From IMG/VR virus record IMGVR_UViG_3300000230_000196, positions 1 through 25,411 of that record: a stretch of 25,411 nucleotides of DNA; one strand, given 5' to 3'. The first letter of the stretch is position 1. The number at the start of each line of letters is the position of its first letter. Source of the DNA: a virus. The notes beneath the pieces are model-generated. The model was not told the origin of the DNA, did not search any database, and worked only from the letters and a program-made list of their open reading frames with translations. Of the stretch, positions 1 to 8,377 are shown piece after piece. The translations under genes and the position numbers were made by a program.

Positions 1-1
1 T

Positions 2-592
2 ACTCCTAATGGTGGATCAATATTTAAATATAATCTATCTGATTATTCTTATGTGTCGGATATTTCTGTGGGAAATTCCGATTCGGGACTTCATGCTACT
101 TATAAAGATCCATATTCAAATGATATTTTTACTACAGAATTTGATTGGACAGTTGCAGCAGATGTTATGAAAATAGATACAGTATCTATGTTGAAAACGG
201 GTACACTCTCTATACCAGACGGAAAAATGACAGATGAATTCGCAATAACAGAAACACATCTTTTTGTTGGCCTAGAGGATGCAACGAATAGAAGAATTTA
301 TAAAATAAATAAATCAAATTTTTTGGACAATTCCTATATCACCCTTCCCTCTGGTGTTAATCCTTGTTATGGATTAACATATGACGGAACTTGGATTTGG
401 GGAACCTATTCTACAACTCCAGGTAAACTTTTAAGATTAAATCCATCCAATATGTCATATGAAGTATTTAATATGCCAACTGGAGTAAATTCCATAAATG
501 GATTAGTTATAGATGGATATAGAATGTTTGTTACTTCATGGGAGCATCCCGCTAAAATAACAAGACTTAAAAAAACTGATTATTTACCATAA
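2..592 (+). CDS. Beta-propeller repeat protein, 5' end outside window
   Basis: The reading frame is open to the left edge, so the true start lies before the window and the GTG at 53 is internal. The protein carries degenerate repeats of about 45-60 residues: a hydrophobic/aromatic strand (YGLTYDGTWIWGTY, NGLVIDGYRMFVTSW) followed by a K(Y/I/L)N-x-S(D/N) turn (KYNLSDYSYV, KINKSNFLDN, RLNPSNMSYE). This is the pattern of a YVTN/WD-like beta-propeller. The next gene is a FISUMP protein, which suggests both are virion-surface or tail-fibre-associated proteins; that role is inferred. The gene ends 22 bases before the next start. Confident as coding, moderate on fold. Confidence 0.75.
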   Translation, partial: TPNGGSIFKYNLSDYSYVSDISVGNSDSGLHATYKDPYSNDIFTTEFDWTVAADVMKIDTVSMLKTGTLSIPDGKMTDEFAITETHLFVGLEDATNRRIYKINKSNFLDNSYITLPSGVNPCYGLTYDGTWIWGTYSTTPGKLLRLNPSNMSYEVFNMPTGVNSINGLVIDGYRMFVTSWEHPAKITRLKKTDYLP

Positions 593-614
593 TTAAAATT
601 AAAACCAAATTTAT

Positions 615-1310
615 ATGTCATATATAACTTATAACAACAAATTAATAACAAATTCAGGTAAATATTTAACACAAGTTATAGCACCATTACCTGTTATAAA
701 ATTCGGACGACTTTATAATTGGTATGCTGTCAATACGGCGAATTTTGCTCCTTCTGGATGGCATGTTCCTACCTTAACTGAATTAAATTCATTAATATCA
801 TATTTGGGTGGCAATTCAATTGCAGGCGGAAAATTAAAAGAGGCCGGCACATCACATTGGCAAAGTCCAAATACTGGAGCCAGTAATTCAAGTGGATTTA
901 CTGCATATCCTGGAGGTTATAGGAATCCTTACACATCAGATTTTTCATTAATAACATATGACGGGTATATGTGGACAGCCTCTCAATATGATGCATGGAC
1001 TGCCGAAATGTTGAAGATGACATATGATTGGGAACAATGTGTTCAGGGGGATGTCGAAAAGTATGAAGGACTTTCAGTTAGATTAATTAAAGATGATTCG
1101 ATTAATCCAGGATCATTAACTGATTTAGATGGAAATGTTTATGGTACTGTTACAATAGGAACTCAAGTATGGACAGATAAAAATTGGGCATGTACTAAAT
1201 TAAATGAAGGAACAAACATACCAGAAGTAACTGATAATACAGCATGGAGTAATTTAGTTACATTAGGCAGATGTAATTATAATAATGATATTGCTAACGT
1301 ATTTGAGTAA
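615..1310 (+). CDS. FISUMP-domain protein (Fib_succ_major family)
   Basis: 231 residues. The core matches the Fibrobacter succinogenes major paralogous domain: GRLYNWYAVN (about residues 31-40), GWHVPTLTELNSLISYLGG, a KLKEAG segment, then GFTAYPGGYRN, a WTASQYD strand and a final SVRLIKD. A second partial unit follows (DLDGNVYGTVTIGTQVWTDKNW, residues about 171-192), the typical FISUMP opening, but it stops before a complete second domain. The family is common in surface proteins of Fibrobacteres and Bacteroidota and occurs in their phages, where a receptor-binding or adhesin role is likely but unproven. The ATG follows an A/T-rich leader without a Shine-Dalgarno sequence. Confidence 0.85.
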   Translation: MSYITYNNKLITNSGKYLTQVIAPLPVIKFGRLYNWYAVNTANFAPSGWHVPTLTELNSLISYLGGNSIAGGKLKEAGTSHWQSPNTGASNSSGFTAYPGGYRNPYTSDFSLITYDGYMWTASQYDAWTAEMLKMTYDWEQCVQGDVEKYEGLSVRLIKDDSINPGSLTDLDGNVYGTVTIGTQVWTDKNWACTKLNEGTNIPEVTDNTAWSNLVTLGRCNYNNDIANVFE

Positions 1311-1375
1311 TAATTAAACTACAAGTCTTTTTATATCCTTAAAAGTATAAAAATTAAACTAAACTAATTTTAATT

Positions 1376-1720
1376 ATGTTATATGTAAAAAATAAGGATT
1401 TAAGAGATCAATTAGTCCTATCTAAAGAACGTAATGAACTAACTAAAGAAGCTTTGGATATGATTATTTTAATGTCTAATAAGTTTTCTTTAAAATTTAA
1501 ATATCAATATGAAGATGATCGAAAAGATTGTGTTTCATTTGCAATAATGGATTGTTATAAATATTGGCGTAATTATAATCCAGATAAATCTCCTAACGCT
1601 TTTTCCTATATTACTCAAATAATCAAAAATGGTTTCGCTAAATCTTGGAGACAACTTACTAATAATATGGCTAGAAGTAAAAGAATAAGTATTTCTAGTA
1701 ACAATATTTATTCTATATAG
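1376..1720 (+). CDS. gp55: T4 gp55-like late sigma factor
   Basis: 114 residues. It resembles T4 gp55, the sigma-70 region-2-like protein that directs host RNA polymerase to late promoters. The comparable stretches are a helix ending in LSNKF-type residues (IILMSNKFSLKFKYQ), a DxKDCVSFAIMDCYKYW segment aligned with the gp55 EMIADGIEAS region, then FDxxKxxNAFSYITQxxxNGFAKSWRQL matching the gp55 NPHAYITQACFNAFVQ region. It is shorter than T4 gp55 (185 residues) and lacks most of the C-terminal clamp-binding tail. The next gene is a gp4-like nuclease, so it sits in a late morphogenesis block. GATATATAAA-type boxes in this window are plausible targets. The assignment is from remembered motifs, not an alignment. 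Confidence 0.7.
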   Translation: MLYVKNKDLRDQLVLSKERNELTKEALDMIILMSNKFSLKFKYQYEDDRKDCVSFAIMDCYKYWRNYNPDKSPNAFSYITQIIKNGFAKSWRQLTNNMARSKRISISSNNIYSI

Positions 1721-1732
1721 TTTTTTATTTAG

Positions 1733-1742
1733 GATAAATAAA
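1733..1742 (+). promoter_or_regulatory. Weak late-promoter-like box
   Basis: GATAAATAAA lies 16 bases before the start at 1749. It is a one-base-type variant of the GATATATAAA box seen at 6541, 9076, 9104 and 21316 and resembles the T4 late-promoter core TATAAATA. In DNA this A/T-rich such matches also arise by chance. Confidence 0.35.
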
Positions 1743-1748
1743 TAAAAA

Positions 1749-2369
1749 ATGTCTTCAAATAATAATAGTTACAAACTTTGGCATAAACCTAATAGATCTG
1801 GCACTAAAGCTGAAGGCGGTACTAGTCAAACACATCAAGGTTATTATAAAGTAACTAATCGAGAAAAATATATTGGTGATCCAGGACTTATAATATATAG
1901 AAGTTCTTGGGAATATTCATTCTGCAAATGGTGTGATTTTTCAGAATCTATAAATAGATGGAGTTCTGAACCTATCAAAATACCCTATCTAGACAAAGTA
2001 TCAAAATTAAATGAATGTAAAAGATTAGGATTGGACCCAAATAATCCAAAGAATTGGGTAACTAAAACATATCATGTAGATTTTTGGATCAAAATTCAAA
2101 AATCTGATGGTTTAATAGAAGATTGGTTTATTGAAATAAAGCCAAAATCTAAATTATTTAAACCAAAACCACTGTTAAGTACAGCATCATTAAAAGAACA
2201 AAGACGTTTTAACAATGCAGTTAAAGAATTTTTAATAAATGAAGCTAAATGGGAATCCATGTATAAATATGCAATTCAAAATAATTCAAAATTTTTTATT
2301 TTTACAGAAATAGAACTTCAGAAATTTGGAATTATCGGCGGTAAATTTGATCTTAATAAAAACTTGTAA
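1749..2369 (+). CDS. gp4: T4 gp4-like head completion nuclease
   Basis: 206 residues. It matches the T4 gp4 (gp50/4) head-completion family: NREKYIGDPGLIIYRSSWEYSFCKWCD (residues about 37-63), then WSSEPIKIPYLD, and the nuclease core YHVDFWIKI with DWFIEIKPKSK, an arrangement of D and ExK typical of PD-(D/E)xK-like folds. In T4 this protein is needed to finish filled heads before tail joining. The protein is somewhat longer than T4 gp4 (150 residues), with extra sequence between the IPYLD strand and the YHVDF strand and at the C-terminus. It follows the late sigma gene closely. The stop codon lies inside a 10-base tandem repeat. Confidence 0.78.
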   Translation: MSSNNNSYKLWHKPNRSGTKAEGGTSQTHQGYYKVTNREKYIGDPGLIIYRSSWEYSFCKWCDFSESINRWSSEPIKIPYLDKVSKLNECKRLGLDPNNPKNWVTKTYHVDFWIKIQKSDGLIEDWFIEIKPKSKLFKPKPLLSTASLKEQRRFNNAVKEFLINEAKWESMYKYAIQNNSKFFIFTEIELQKFGIIGGKFDLNKNL

Positions 2370-2390
2370 AAACTTGTAAAAACTTGTATA
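2361..2390 (+). repeat. Triple 10-bp tandem repeat over a stop codon
   Basis: AACTTGTAAA occurs in three near-perfect head-to-tail copies (the last ends in TATA). The first copy contains the last two codons and the stop of the head-completion nuclease gene. It looks like replication slippage. Confidence 0.9.
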
Positions 2391-2410
2391 ATTTTATGAA
2401 TATATAATAT

Positions 2411-2581
2411 ATGGAAGAAGTATATTATACACAAAAACAAATTCTAGAAATTTTTAAAATTCATCGTCAAACATTAAATAATTGGCGGCGAAAAGGTACA
2501 ATAAAATATAAAAAAATAAATAAAAGAAATTTTTTATATCTTTTTCCTGAAACTAAAATTATTAAGGAAAAAAATGAATAA
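2411..2581 (+). CDS. Small helix-turn-helix DNA-binding protein
   Basis: A 56-residue ORF. Its N-terminal half, YYTQKQILEIFKIHRQTLNN followed by WRRKG, reads as a helix-turn-helix of the MerR/excisionase (HTH_17) type: a first helix on TQKQILEIF, a turn, a recognition helix on HRQTLNNWRR, then a basic loop. The C-terminus (KKINKRNFLYLFPE) is like the wing. The stop overlaps the start of the GIY-YIG endonuclease by 8 bases (ATGAATAA), implying translational coupling. It may be a separated DNA-binding part of that endonuclease or its regulator. No orthologue was recognised. Confidence 0.6.
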   Translation: MEEVYYTQKQILEIFKIHRQTLNNWRRKGTIKYKKINKRNFLYLFPETKIIKEKNE

Positions 2582-3197
2582 GAAATTTAATTATGTTTAT
2601 ATTACAACAAATCTTATTAATAATAAACAATATATAGGTGATCATTCTACTAATAATTTAAATGATAAATATTTAGGAAGTGGAGTCGGAATAAAAAATG
2701 CTATAAAAATATATGGCAAAGAAAATTTTAAAAGAGAAATATTAGAATTTTTTTGTACTAAACAAGAATCATTTTATGCGCAAGAAAAATATATAAATGA
2801 ATATAAAACGTTATCACCTAATGGTTATAATAATAGTAAAAAAGGTGGTTATGTAAATATTAAAGAATTTTCGCAAGAAACTAGAAATAAAATAGGATTA
2901 AAAAATAAAGGAAAAATTATATCTGAAGAACATAAACAAAAAATAAAAGATTTTATGAAAACCTTTAAACATTCTGAAGAAACTAAACAAAAATTAAGAA
3001 AACCAAAAACTAAAACTGATAAATATGCTGCAAGTAAAATTGGATCAAATAATCCAATGTATAAAAAATCTTTAAAAACTTTATGGATTGAAAAATATGG
3101 GGAAGAAGAAGCTGAAATTCGTTATAAAATTTGGACAGAAAAAATAGGAATATCTAATAAAAATAGAGCTATAAAACATTATAAGAAAAAAATTTAA
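2574..3197 (+). CDS. GIY-YIG homing endonuclease with NUMOD3 motifs
   Basis: 207 residues. The N-terminal nuclease domain has YVYITTNLINNKQYIGDHS (GIY-YIG core, residues about 7-25), then KYLGSG, the KNAIKIYGKENFKREILEF helix with the catalytic-type R, an E in EKYINEY, and NGYNNSKKGG at the domain end. Two or more NUMOD3 DNA-binding repeats follow (EETRNKIGLKNKGK, EEHKQKIKDFM, EETKQKLRKPK). The rest is a basic tail with a GSNNPMYKKSLKTLW segment. It is a mobile endonuclease, probably free-standing because it lies between intact genes. It overlaps the upstream HTH gene by 8 bases. Confidence 0.85.
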   Translation: MNKKFNYVYITTNLINNKQYIGDHSTNNLNDKYLGSGVGIKNAIKIYGKENFKREILEFFCTKQESFYAQEKYINEYKTLSPNGYNNSKKGGYVNIKEFSQETRNKIGLKNKGKIISEEHKQKIKDFMKTFKHSEETKQKLRKPKTKTDKYAASKIGSNNPMYKKSLKTLWIEKYGEEEAEIRYKIWTEKIGISNKNRAIKHYKKKI

Positions 3198-3251
3198 TAT
3201 TTTTAGATAAAAAAATAATAATTGGTGTGAAGCTGAAAATAAATAAGTCAT

Positions 3252-3944
3252 ATGAATTCCCCTACTGAAGATTATAAATTTTATACTGAGGTTAATGGTA
3301 TTAAGGATATTGCTTATTTTAATTTATTTGAAAAATACCACATTAATAAACTCGATGGACCAGATAAAGTAATAGAAATTGATGATACAGATCAAGAAAC
3401 TCTTTTAATTAATAAATTCGGGGGTTATCCAATACCTGGAATGATTTATACGTATATTTATGGGGAACCTGCTAAAATAGAAGATCCACCAAAAACACCA
3501 AAAGAGTATATTGATTTGGTACCCCTAACATTTTGTCTTAATATTACTAGGGATGGTTTTACAGGACTTAATTTAAATTTATTACCAGCAACAGTAAGAT
3601 TATCTTTTTTAGAAACTTTTTATAATTTGTATAAGAATTTTTTAAAAAATAGAGTAGATCGATTAGCACAAAATAATAAATTAGCAATAAATAAAGAATT
3701 TATAAATTTAATGGGTTCAGGAGAAAGTCGACAAATCCTAAAATTAATTAGTAAAATAGCAAGTGAAAATTTTAGTTTTGCATTTAGACGTTATCAATAT
3801 ATTAAAATAATTAATTTTAGAGCTGTTGAATATTCAGAATGGCGTTATATACCATTTTACGAACCTAAAGATGCTATAAAAAAACTTAATCTATCTGTAA
3901 TCTATAATTTATATAATAAAAATAAACAAACTAAAGAACTTTAG
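3252..3944 (+). CDS. Conserved-looking protein of morphogenesis block, function unknown
   Basis: 230 residues, no signal peptide or membrane segment. Visible landmarks are GGYPIPGMIYTYIY (about residues 57-70), a strand pair LVPLTFCLNITRDGFTGLNLNLLP (about 94-117), a long helical middle, and a C-terminal WRYIPFYEP. The PG-x-(I/L)YxF, PL-x(n)-GF-x-G-x-NxxxLP and final FYxP motifs recall T4-like virion proteins that I cannot name firmly. Its position between the head-completion nuclease and the portal favours a structural or DNA-packaging role, but the surrounding mobile genes make this uncertain. The start ATG at 3252 has no Shine-Dalgarno sequence. Confidence 0.7.
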   Translation: MNSPTEDYKFYTEVNGIKDIAYFNLFEKYHINKLDGPDKVIEIDDTDQETLLINKFGGYPIPGMIYTYIYGEPAKIEDPPKTPKEYIDLVPLTFCLNITRDGFTGLNLNLLPATVRLSFLETFYNLYKNFLKNRVDRLAQNNKLAINKEFINLMGSGESRQILKLISKIASENFSFAFRRYQYIKIINFRAVEYSEWRYIPFYEPKDAIKKLNLSVIYNLYNKNKQTKEL

Positions 3945-3967
3945 TTTAATGTAACCATATAATTATT

Positions 3968-4900
3968 ATGTATAATACAACTATGGATTATAACGAAAAA
4001 GATCAAAAAAATTTAAAAGAAATAGAAGATTTTCTTAAAGAAAATAATATTGAATATTCTACAAAATATTCAAATTTTTGTTTATGGGCTGATAATCCTA
4101 ATGGTAGACGTTCATATCAAATTGAATATATACCAACTAGATTATATCCAATAAGTTATCCTAGATTTAATATAAATGGAGTAAGCGGCGATTATTTTTA
4201 TAAATTAAGTATTGAAGCTGAAAATAATAATTCATTTAAGCTTTGGATAAAAGATTTTGAATGGGATAATCCTAGACAAAAAGAAGTATTAAAATCTTAT
4301 ATTTTACATGCTGGAGATAAAACCCCTAATAAGTTTTATGCAAGAGATTGTGAAATTCGTGTAGTACCATCAAAAGAAGCCAGAGCATTTGAAGTAGATA
4401 ATTGTTTTTATGGCAAAAGAGGTGCATCCCTAAATTTAGGTTTATATTTAAAAAAAGAAAAAAATGGTGTATCAACAGATACATTATTAATGTTATATAC
4501 ATTTGGCATGAATTTTTTTGCTAAAAAAGAAGGCATTATTGAAATTATTAGAGTTGGAACTAAAAAATTTAGTCATATTGTTGGGGGCTCATCTAAACTT
4601 TTAAAACATTTTCTATCCAATTATAAAACTATTATAATAGGTAAAAAAACTGTTAAAGTTACTCAAATCAAATTTTATTCAGATTATGATCATAATTTAG
4701 GTTCAAGTATGGATGCATTAGGGTTTGAATTTTTAGGTTATACTAAAGGGGGCTTTATGAATTATTGGGTAGAAACAAATACAGTTAAACATAGAGAACC
4801 CATGCGTCATAAATGGGTAATGGAACAAATGCGCCTTGGAAAATGTTTAGCTATACCAAATGCTGGGACTAAAAATTATATGTTAAATATTGTCGATTAA
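3968..4900 (+). CDS. Stand-alone copy of the GNAT-like domain of phage Vsr-type homing endonucleases
   Basis: 310 residues. From about residue 120 it matches the accessory domain usually found after the nuclease domain of Vsr-like phage homing endonucleases: FYARDCEIRVVPSKEARAF, then GASLNLGLYL, LMLYTFGMNFF, an IIRVGTK strand, HIVGGSSKLLKHFLSNY, FYSDYDHNLGSSMDALGFEF, and a final segment ending HREPMRHKW and NAGTKNYML. The first 120 residues look like an altered remnant of the nuclease side (FKLWIKDFEWDNP in the place of the usual IFEDEW), and I see no nuclease motif there. It ends 11 bases inside the next gene. It may be a split product of a once-complete endonuclease or a domesticated protein. 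Confidence 0.6.
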   Translation: MYNTTMDYNEKDQKNLKEIEDFLKENNIEYSTKYSNFCLWADNPNGRRSYQIEYIPTRLYPISYPRFNINGVSGDYFYKLSIEAENNNSFKLWIKDFEWDNPRQKEVLKSYILHAGDKTPNKFYARDCEIRVVPSKEARAFEVDNCFYGKRGASLNLGLYLKKEKNGVSTDTLLMLYTFGMNFFAKKEGIIEIIRVGTKKFSHIVGGSSKLLKHFLSNYKTIIIGKKTVKVTQIKFYSDYDHNLGSSMDALGFEFLGYTKGGFMNYWVETNTVKHREPMRHKWVMEQMRLGKCLAIPNAGTKNYMLNIVD

Positions 4901-6541
4901 TAGAATTATTACGGAATTTACGAAAACAACTTACATTATTTTTCAAATTAGGAATAAATTAGAAAATAAATTATATAGAGGATTTCAATCAGGAAAAAGC
5001 TTAACCTTTAAAAAATTACGTACACCAGGAAATCAAAAGTTAATAGATGATTATAGAAGATTAGGTTTTAAAAATTTCGAAAAGACTTTATTATATGAAA
5101 CCACAAATAAAGAAGATTTTTTAAAACATAAAAAGGAATTAATAAGTTTGGAATTTAAAAAAAATAATACTGCTTATACAAGCACGCTAGGTTATGTACA
5201 AGTTTTAGATTCTATCGGTAAAAAACTTAGAGTTCAACGAGATGACCCAAGATATTTAAGTGGCGAATTAATTAATTTTTCTATTGGTAAATTAGCAGTT
5301 AAAGATAAAACTGGAAATGCATTTCAAGTTAGCAAAACTGATCCTAGATTTATTAATGGAGAATTAAAAGCTATTGCTAAAGGTAAAGTTTGTGTTAAAG
5401 ATAAAGAAGGAAAAACTAAACAAGTTGATATTAATGATCCACAATATTTAAATGGTGAATTAACTTTTATTTCTACAGATAGTAAATATTCAAAAGAAGC
5501 TATAAAAAAAGTAACTGCAGCTCAACATAATAGAAGAGTTTTAGAAAGACAAAATATCTTTCCTAAATTTACGCATAATATAAAACCTAATTCTAATAAT
5601 TATTTAATTAAAAATTATTGTGAACATGGTGATTTAATTATAGAACAAAGATTTTTCAAAAAATTATATAATCATAAAAATGATGTAAAAATATATTGTA
5701 AACAATGTTTAGACACATATATTAATAATTATATACCAACGGATAAAGATTATATTAAATATAGGGATATTTGTAATATTCTATTTGTCAAACAAATTAG
5801 ATATTTATTTGATATGGTTTTTTTAAAATATTTTAATCCTAATTTATATAAATGTATTTTACAATTTAATGAAAACCACGGCGATATAACATGGATACAA
5901 AAATATATAATTTTAGATATAATATTAAAGAAAACCCCACATGTTTACAAAAAGATTGTATCGAATATACTAGATATTCAACAAGTAATAAGAGATATAA
6001 TTTATATTGTGATAAACATATATTATATCATTTTACATCTGTTGGAGAAAATCAAGTTTATGAATATATAAAATCTATATTACCTAAAAATATAGAAGTT
6101 ATATTACGTGATAAAACACAAATTAAACAAGAATTAGATATTTATATTTCATCTTTAAATTTAGCTTTTGAATATAATGGTTTATATTGGCATAGTGAAG
6201 AAAATTTATCCAAATTTTATCATAGGGATAAACTAAAATTAGCAAATGATAAAAATATAGATTTAATATTTATATGGGAAGATGATTGGATCTTTAATAA
6301 AGAAATAGTTCAAATCATGATTGAAAATAAAATACAATCCTGTATAAATAAAACAAATGTAATAAAATTTAATTTAATAGAAACCAATTTAGAATATTGG
6401 TGGGTTAAAAATAATAAACGATATAATATATTTGATAATATAATACAAGATTTATTAATAAAAAATTATAATAAATTAGAAGATGATATTATGAAAGAAC
6501 ATGGTTTTTTTAAAATTTGGGGTACGTCTAAATTAAATTAG
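4890..6541 (+). pseudogene. GIY-YIG/Vsr-type homing endonuclease split by a -1 frameshift and lacking its middle domain
   Basis: Two frames make one protein. Frame A, from TTG 4890 to about 5905, has a degenerate GIY-YIG-like start (TYIIFQIRNKLENKLYRGFQ), three repeats of G-K-(L/V)-x-VKDK-x-G-x(4)-V-x(3)-DPR(Y/F)-x-x-GEL, and a segment ending NPNLYKCILQFNENHGDITW. Frame B, from about 5906 to 6541, continues with YNFRYNIKENPTCLQKDC, a CDKH zinc-like motif, and a Vsr-like nuclease core (ELDIYIS, LAFEYNGLYWHSE, FIWEDDW). The joint falls in CAAAAATATATAAT near 5898-5911; one extra base there would restore a single frame. The end (YWWVKNNKRYN ... KIWGTSKLN) is the usual C-terminus, but the GNAT-like domain normally before it is missing, and a copy lies in the preceding gene. 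Confidence 0.7.
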
Positions 6542-6550
6542 ATATATAAA
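6541..6550 (+). promoter_or_regulatory. Late-promoter-like box before the portal gene
   Basis: GATATATAAA, 20 bases before the portal ATG. The same decamer occurs at 9076, 9104 and 21316, each near a virion-type gene or the tmRNA terminator. Resembles the T4 late core TATAAATA; a gp55-like sigma gene is in the same window. Confidence 0.55.
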
Positions 6551-6570
6551 GTAAATTAATAAATTAACTA

Positions 6571-8361
6571 ATGGCAGGATTTACAATGAAAGCACTAGAC
6601 AGCACACGAGTTGGTTGGATTAATGCTATTCAAAAAAATATCAGACAATTCTCATTAATTGGAATGAAATGGGAAGATAAATTAATCAAACAATCTAAAT
6701 CTATTGGTGTTGCTGAAGCACAATTAGATTCAATGTATGGTTTATATCATCAAGGTAATTATGTTGGTACTGATTATGGTCAAAAAGAATTTATAGCTTT
6801 TTTTGATAAGGAGTATCCCACTCGCCGTGAATTTCTTCGCAAATTTGCGATGAATGGTGAAATAGAACATGTTATAGAAGTTATATGTGATGAAACTATT
6901 ATATATGATGATAACAATTATTTTGCATATCCGGCTACTAGAAATCTTAAAGCCCTAATTAAAGCAGATAAAGCTAAAGAAATTATAGATAATTTAAATG
7001 AATCCTTTAAACGTGTTTATTTTTCATTTGGGTTTAACCAAGGACATGATGCCTGGCATTATTTAAAAAAATTTCTTATTGATGGTTTCTTAGCATTTGA
7101 AATTATTTATGACGGTGAAGATGGTGAAGATGCTAAAAATATAATTGGTTTTAAAGAATTAGACCCTATTTCATTAGAACCTGAACTCCGAATTAATGAC
7201 GATGATGGACTTGAATATAGGGTTTGGACACAATATAAAGGTGATTTGCAGAAGCAACGTGAATTATTAGATGCTAATTTAATATACATATCATGGGCTA
7301 GAGGTAATTTTATTTCTAGATTATCATATGTAGAAAGATTAGTTAGATCCTTTAACATGTTAAGAACTTTAGAAAATTCCAGGATTATTTGGAATGTTTG
7401 GAATGCACAATTACGTATGAAAATATTAGTTCCAATAGGTTCACAATCAGAAGCTAAAGCTAGAACTAGATTATCAGAACTTCGTGGCATGTATAAAGAA
7501 GAATTAAATATAAATGACCAATCGGGTGAAGTAACTTATAATGGTTCGCCACAATTTAATTTTGCTAAAACATTTATTATACCAACTAAAGATGGTGCAC
7601 AAACTGAAATTAGTGGAATTGATGTGCAAGGTTATAATTTATCTGAAACAGATTCATTAAAATATTTTTGGTTAAGGTATATAGTGGAAACAAAAGTTCC
7701 TCAATCTAGGTTTTCTAATCAATTTTCTAGTGAGGGTAGTTCAAGTAATTGGGGAGCTGGTTCAGAATCTGCATCTAGAGAAGAAATTAGATTTTCATAT
7801 TTTTTAAATAGAGTACGATCAATTTTTCAAGAAATTTTATTAAAACCAGTTTGGTATCAATTTATTTTAAAATACCCTGAATTTAATAAAGATAAAGCTC
7901 TTAAAGCTGCTATTGGATTAAAATTTCAGGAAGAAAATTTATTTAAAATATTAAAAGAACGTGAAATAGCAGAAAAAGGTGCAACAACAATAACAAGTTT
8001 ATTAGGTATTAATGAAACTAGTATTAATCCTGATGGTACACCTTTAGAAAAGAAATTCTTTGATCCTAAATTTCTTGTAGATAAATATATGGATTTAACA
8101 GAATCCGATATAAAACTTAATGAGAAATACAAAAAAGAAAGAGATGAACAAATTAAACGTTTAGCTAAAGTATATGCACAAATAAAAGCACAGGCTGAAG
8201 GTGGAGCAGAAGGTGGAGACACTGGTAGCTTTGGTGGAGGAGGTGGAGGTGATTTAGGTGGAGGTGATTTAGGTGGAGGTGATTTAGGTGGAGGTGATTT
8301 AGGTGGAGATGATTTAGGTGGAGATGATTTAGGTGGAGATGAAGAAACTGCTGAAATTTAA
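6571..8361 (+). CDS. gp20: Portal vertex protein (T4 gp20-like)
   Basis: 596 residues (T4 gp20 has 524). Recognised by the gp20 block order: YPTRREFLRKFAMNGEIEHV followed by CDETIIYD, the clip region GFNQGHDAWHYLKKFLIDGFLAFEIIYD, GFKELDP, WARGNFISRLSYVERLVRSFN with MLRTLENSRIIWNVWNAQLR, an elongated stem helix, and KYFWLRYIVETKVPQSRF. The portal forms the dodecameric ring through which DNA is packaged and to which the neck attaches. Odd feature: the last 55 residues form a Gly/Asp-rich low-complexity tail made by 15-base tandem repeats (GGGDL and GGDDL units) that T4 gp20 does not have. A GATATATAAA box lies 20 bases upstream of the start. Confidence 0.93.
   Translation: MAGFTMKALDSTRVGWINAIQKNIRQFSLIGMKWEDKLIKQSKSIGVAEAQLDSMYGLYHQGNYVGTDYGQKEFIAFFDKEYPTRREFLRKFAMNGEIEHVIEVICDETIIYDDNNYFAYPATRNLKALIKADKAKEIIDNLNESFKRVYFSFGFNQGHDAWHYLKKFLIDGFLAFEIIYDGEDGEDAKNIIGFKELDPISLEPELRINDDDGLEYRVWTQYKGDLQKQRELLDANLIYISWARGNFISRLSYVERLVRSFNMLRTLENSRIIWNVWNAQLRMKILVPIGSQSEAKARTRLSELRGMYKEELNINDQSGEVTYNGSPQFNFAKTFIIPTKDGAQTEISGIDVQGYNLSETDSLKYFWLRYIVETKVPQSRFSNQFSSEGSSSNWGAGSESASREEIRFSYFLNRVRSIFQEILLKPVWYQFILKYPEFNKDKALKAAIGLKFQEENLFKILKEREIAEKGATTITSLLGINETSINPDGTPLEKKFFDPKFLVDKYMDLTESDIKLNEKYKKERDEQIKRLAKVYAQIKAQAEGGAEGGDTGSFGGGGGGDLGGGDLGGGDLGGGDLGGDDLGGDDLGGDEETAEI
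8242..8346 (+). repeat. 15-bp tandem repeat coding the portal Gly-Asp tail
   Basis: Seven head-to-tail units: four exact GGTGGAGGTGATTTA units (GGGDL), then two GGTGGAGATGATTTA units (GGDDL) and a divergent last one ending in GAAGAA. All units are in frame, so length changes do not disrupt the protein. Confidence 0.95.
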
Positions 8362-8377
8362 TAAAATAAATTTTTAA

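Noticed and set aside
5906-6071. C-terminal part of the 393-codon frame starting at 4890
   Set aside because: After about 5905 this frame turns into Ile/Tyr-rich sequence while the other frame carries conserved endonuclease motifs, so it is out of frame there.
7107-7490. 127-codon minus-strand ORF within the portal gene
   Set aside because: Complement of a strongly conserved portal region; no protein-like motif and no other minus-strand gene in the window.
7926-8222. 98-codon minus-strand ORF at the portal 3' end
   Set aside because: Shadow of the low-complexity portal tail and stem helix.
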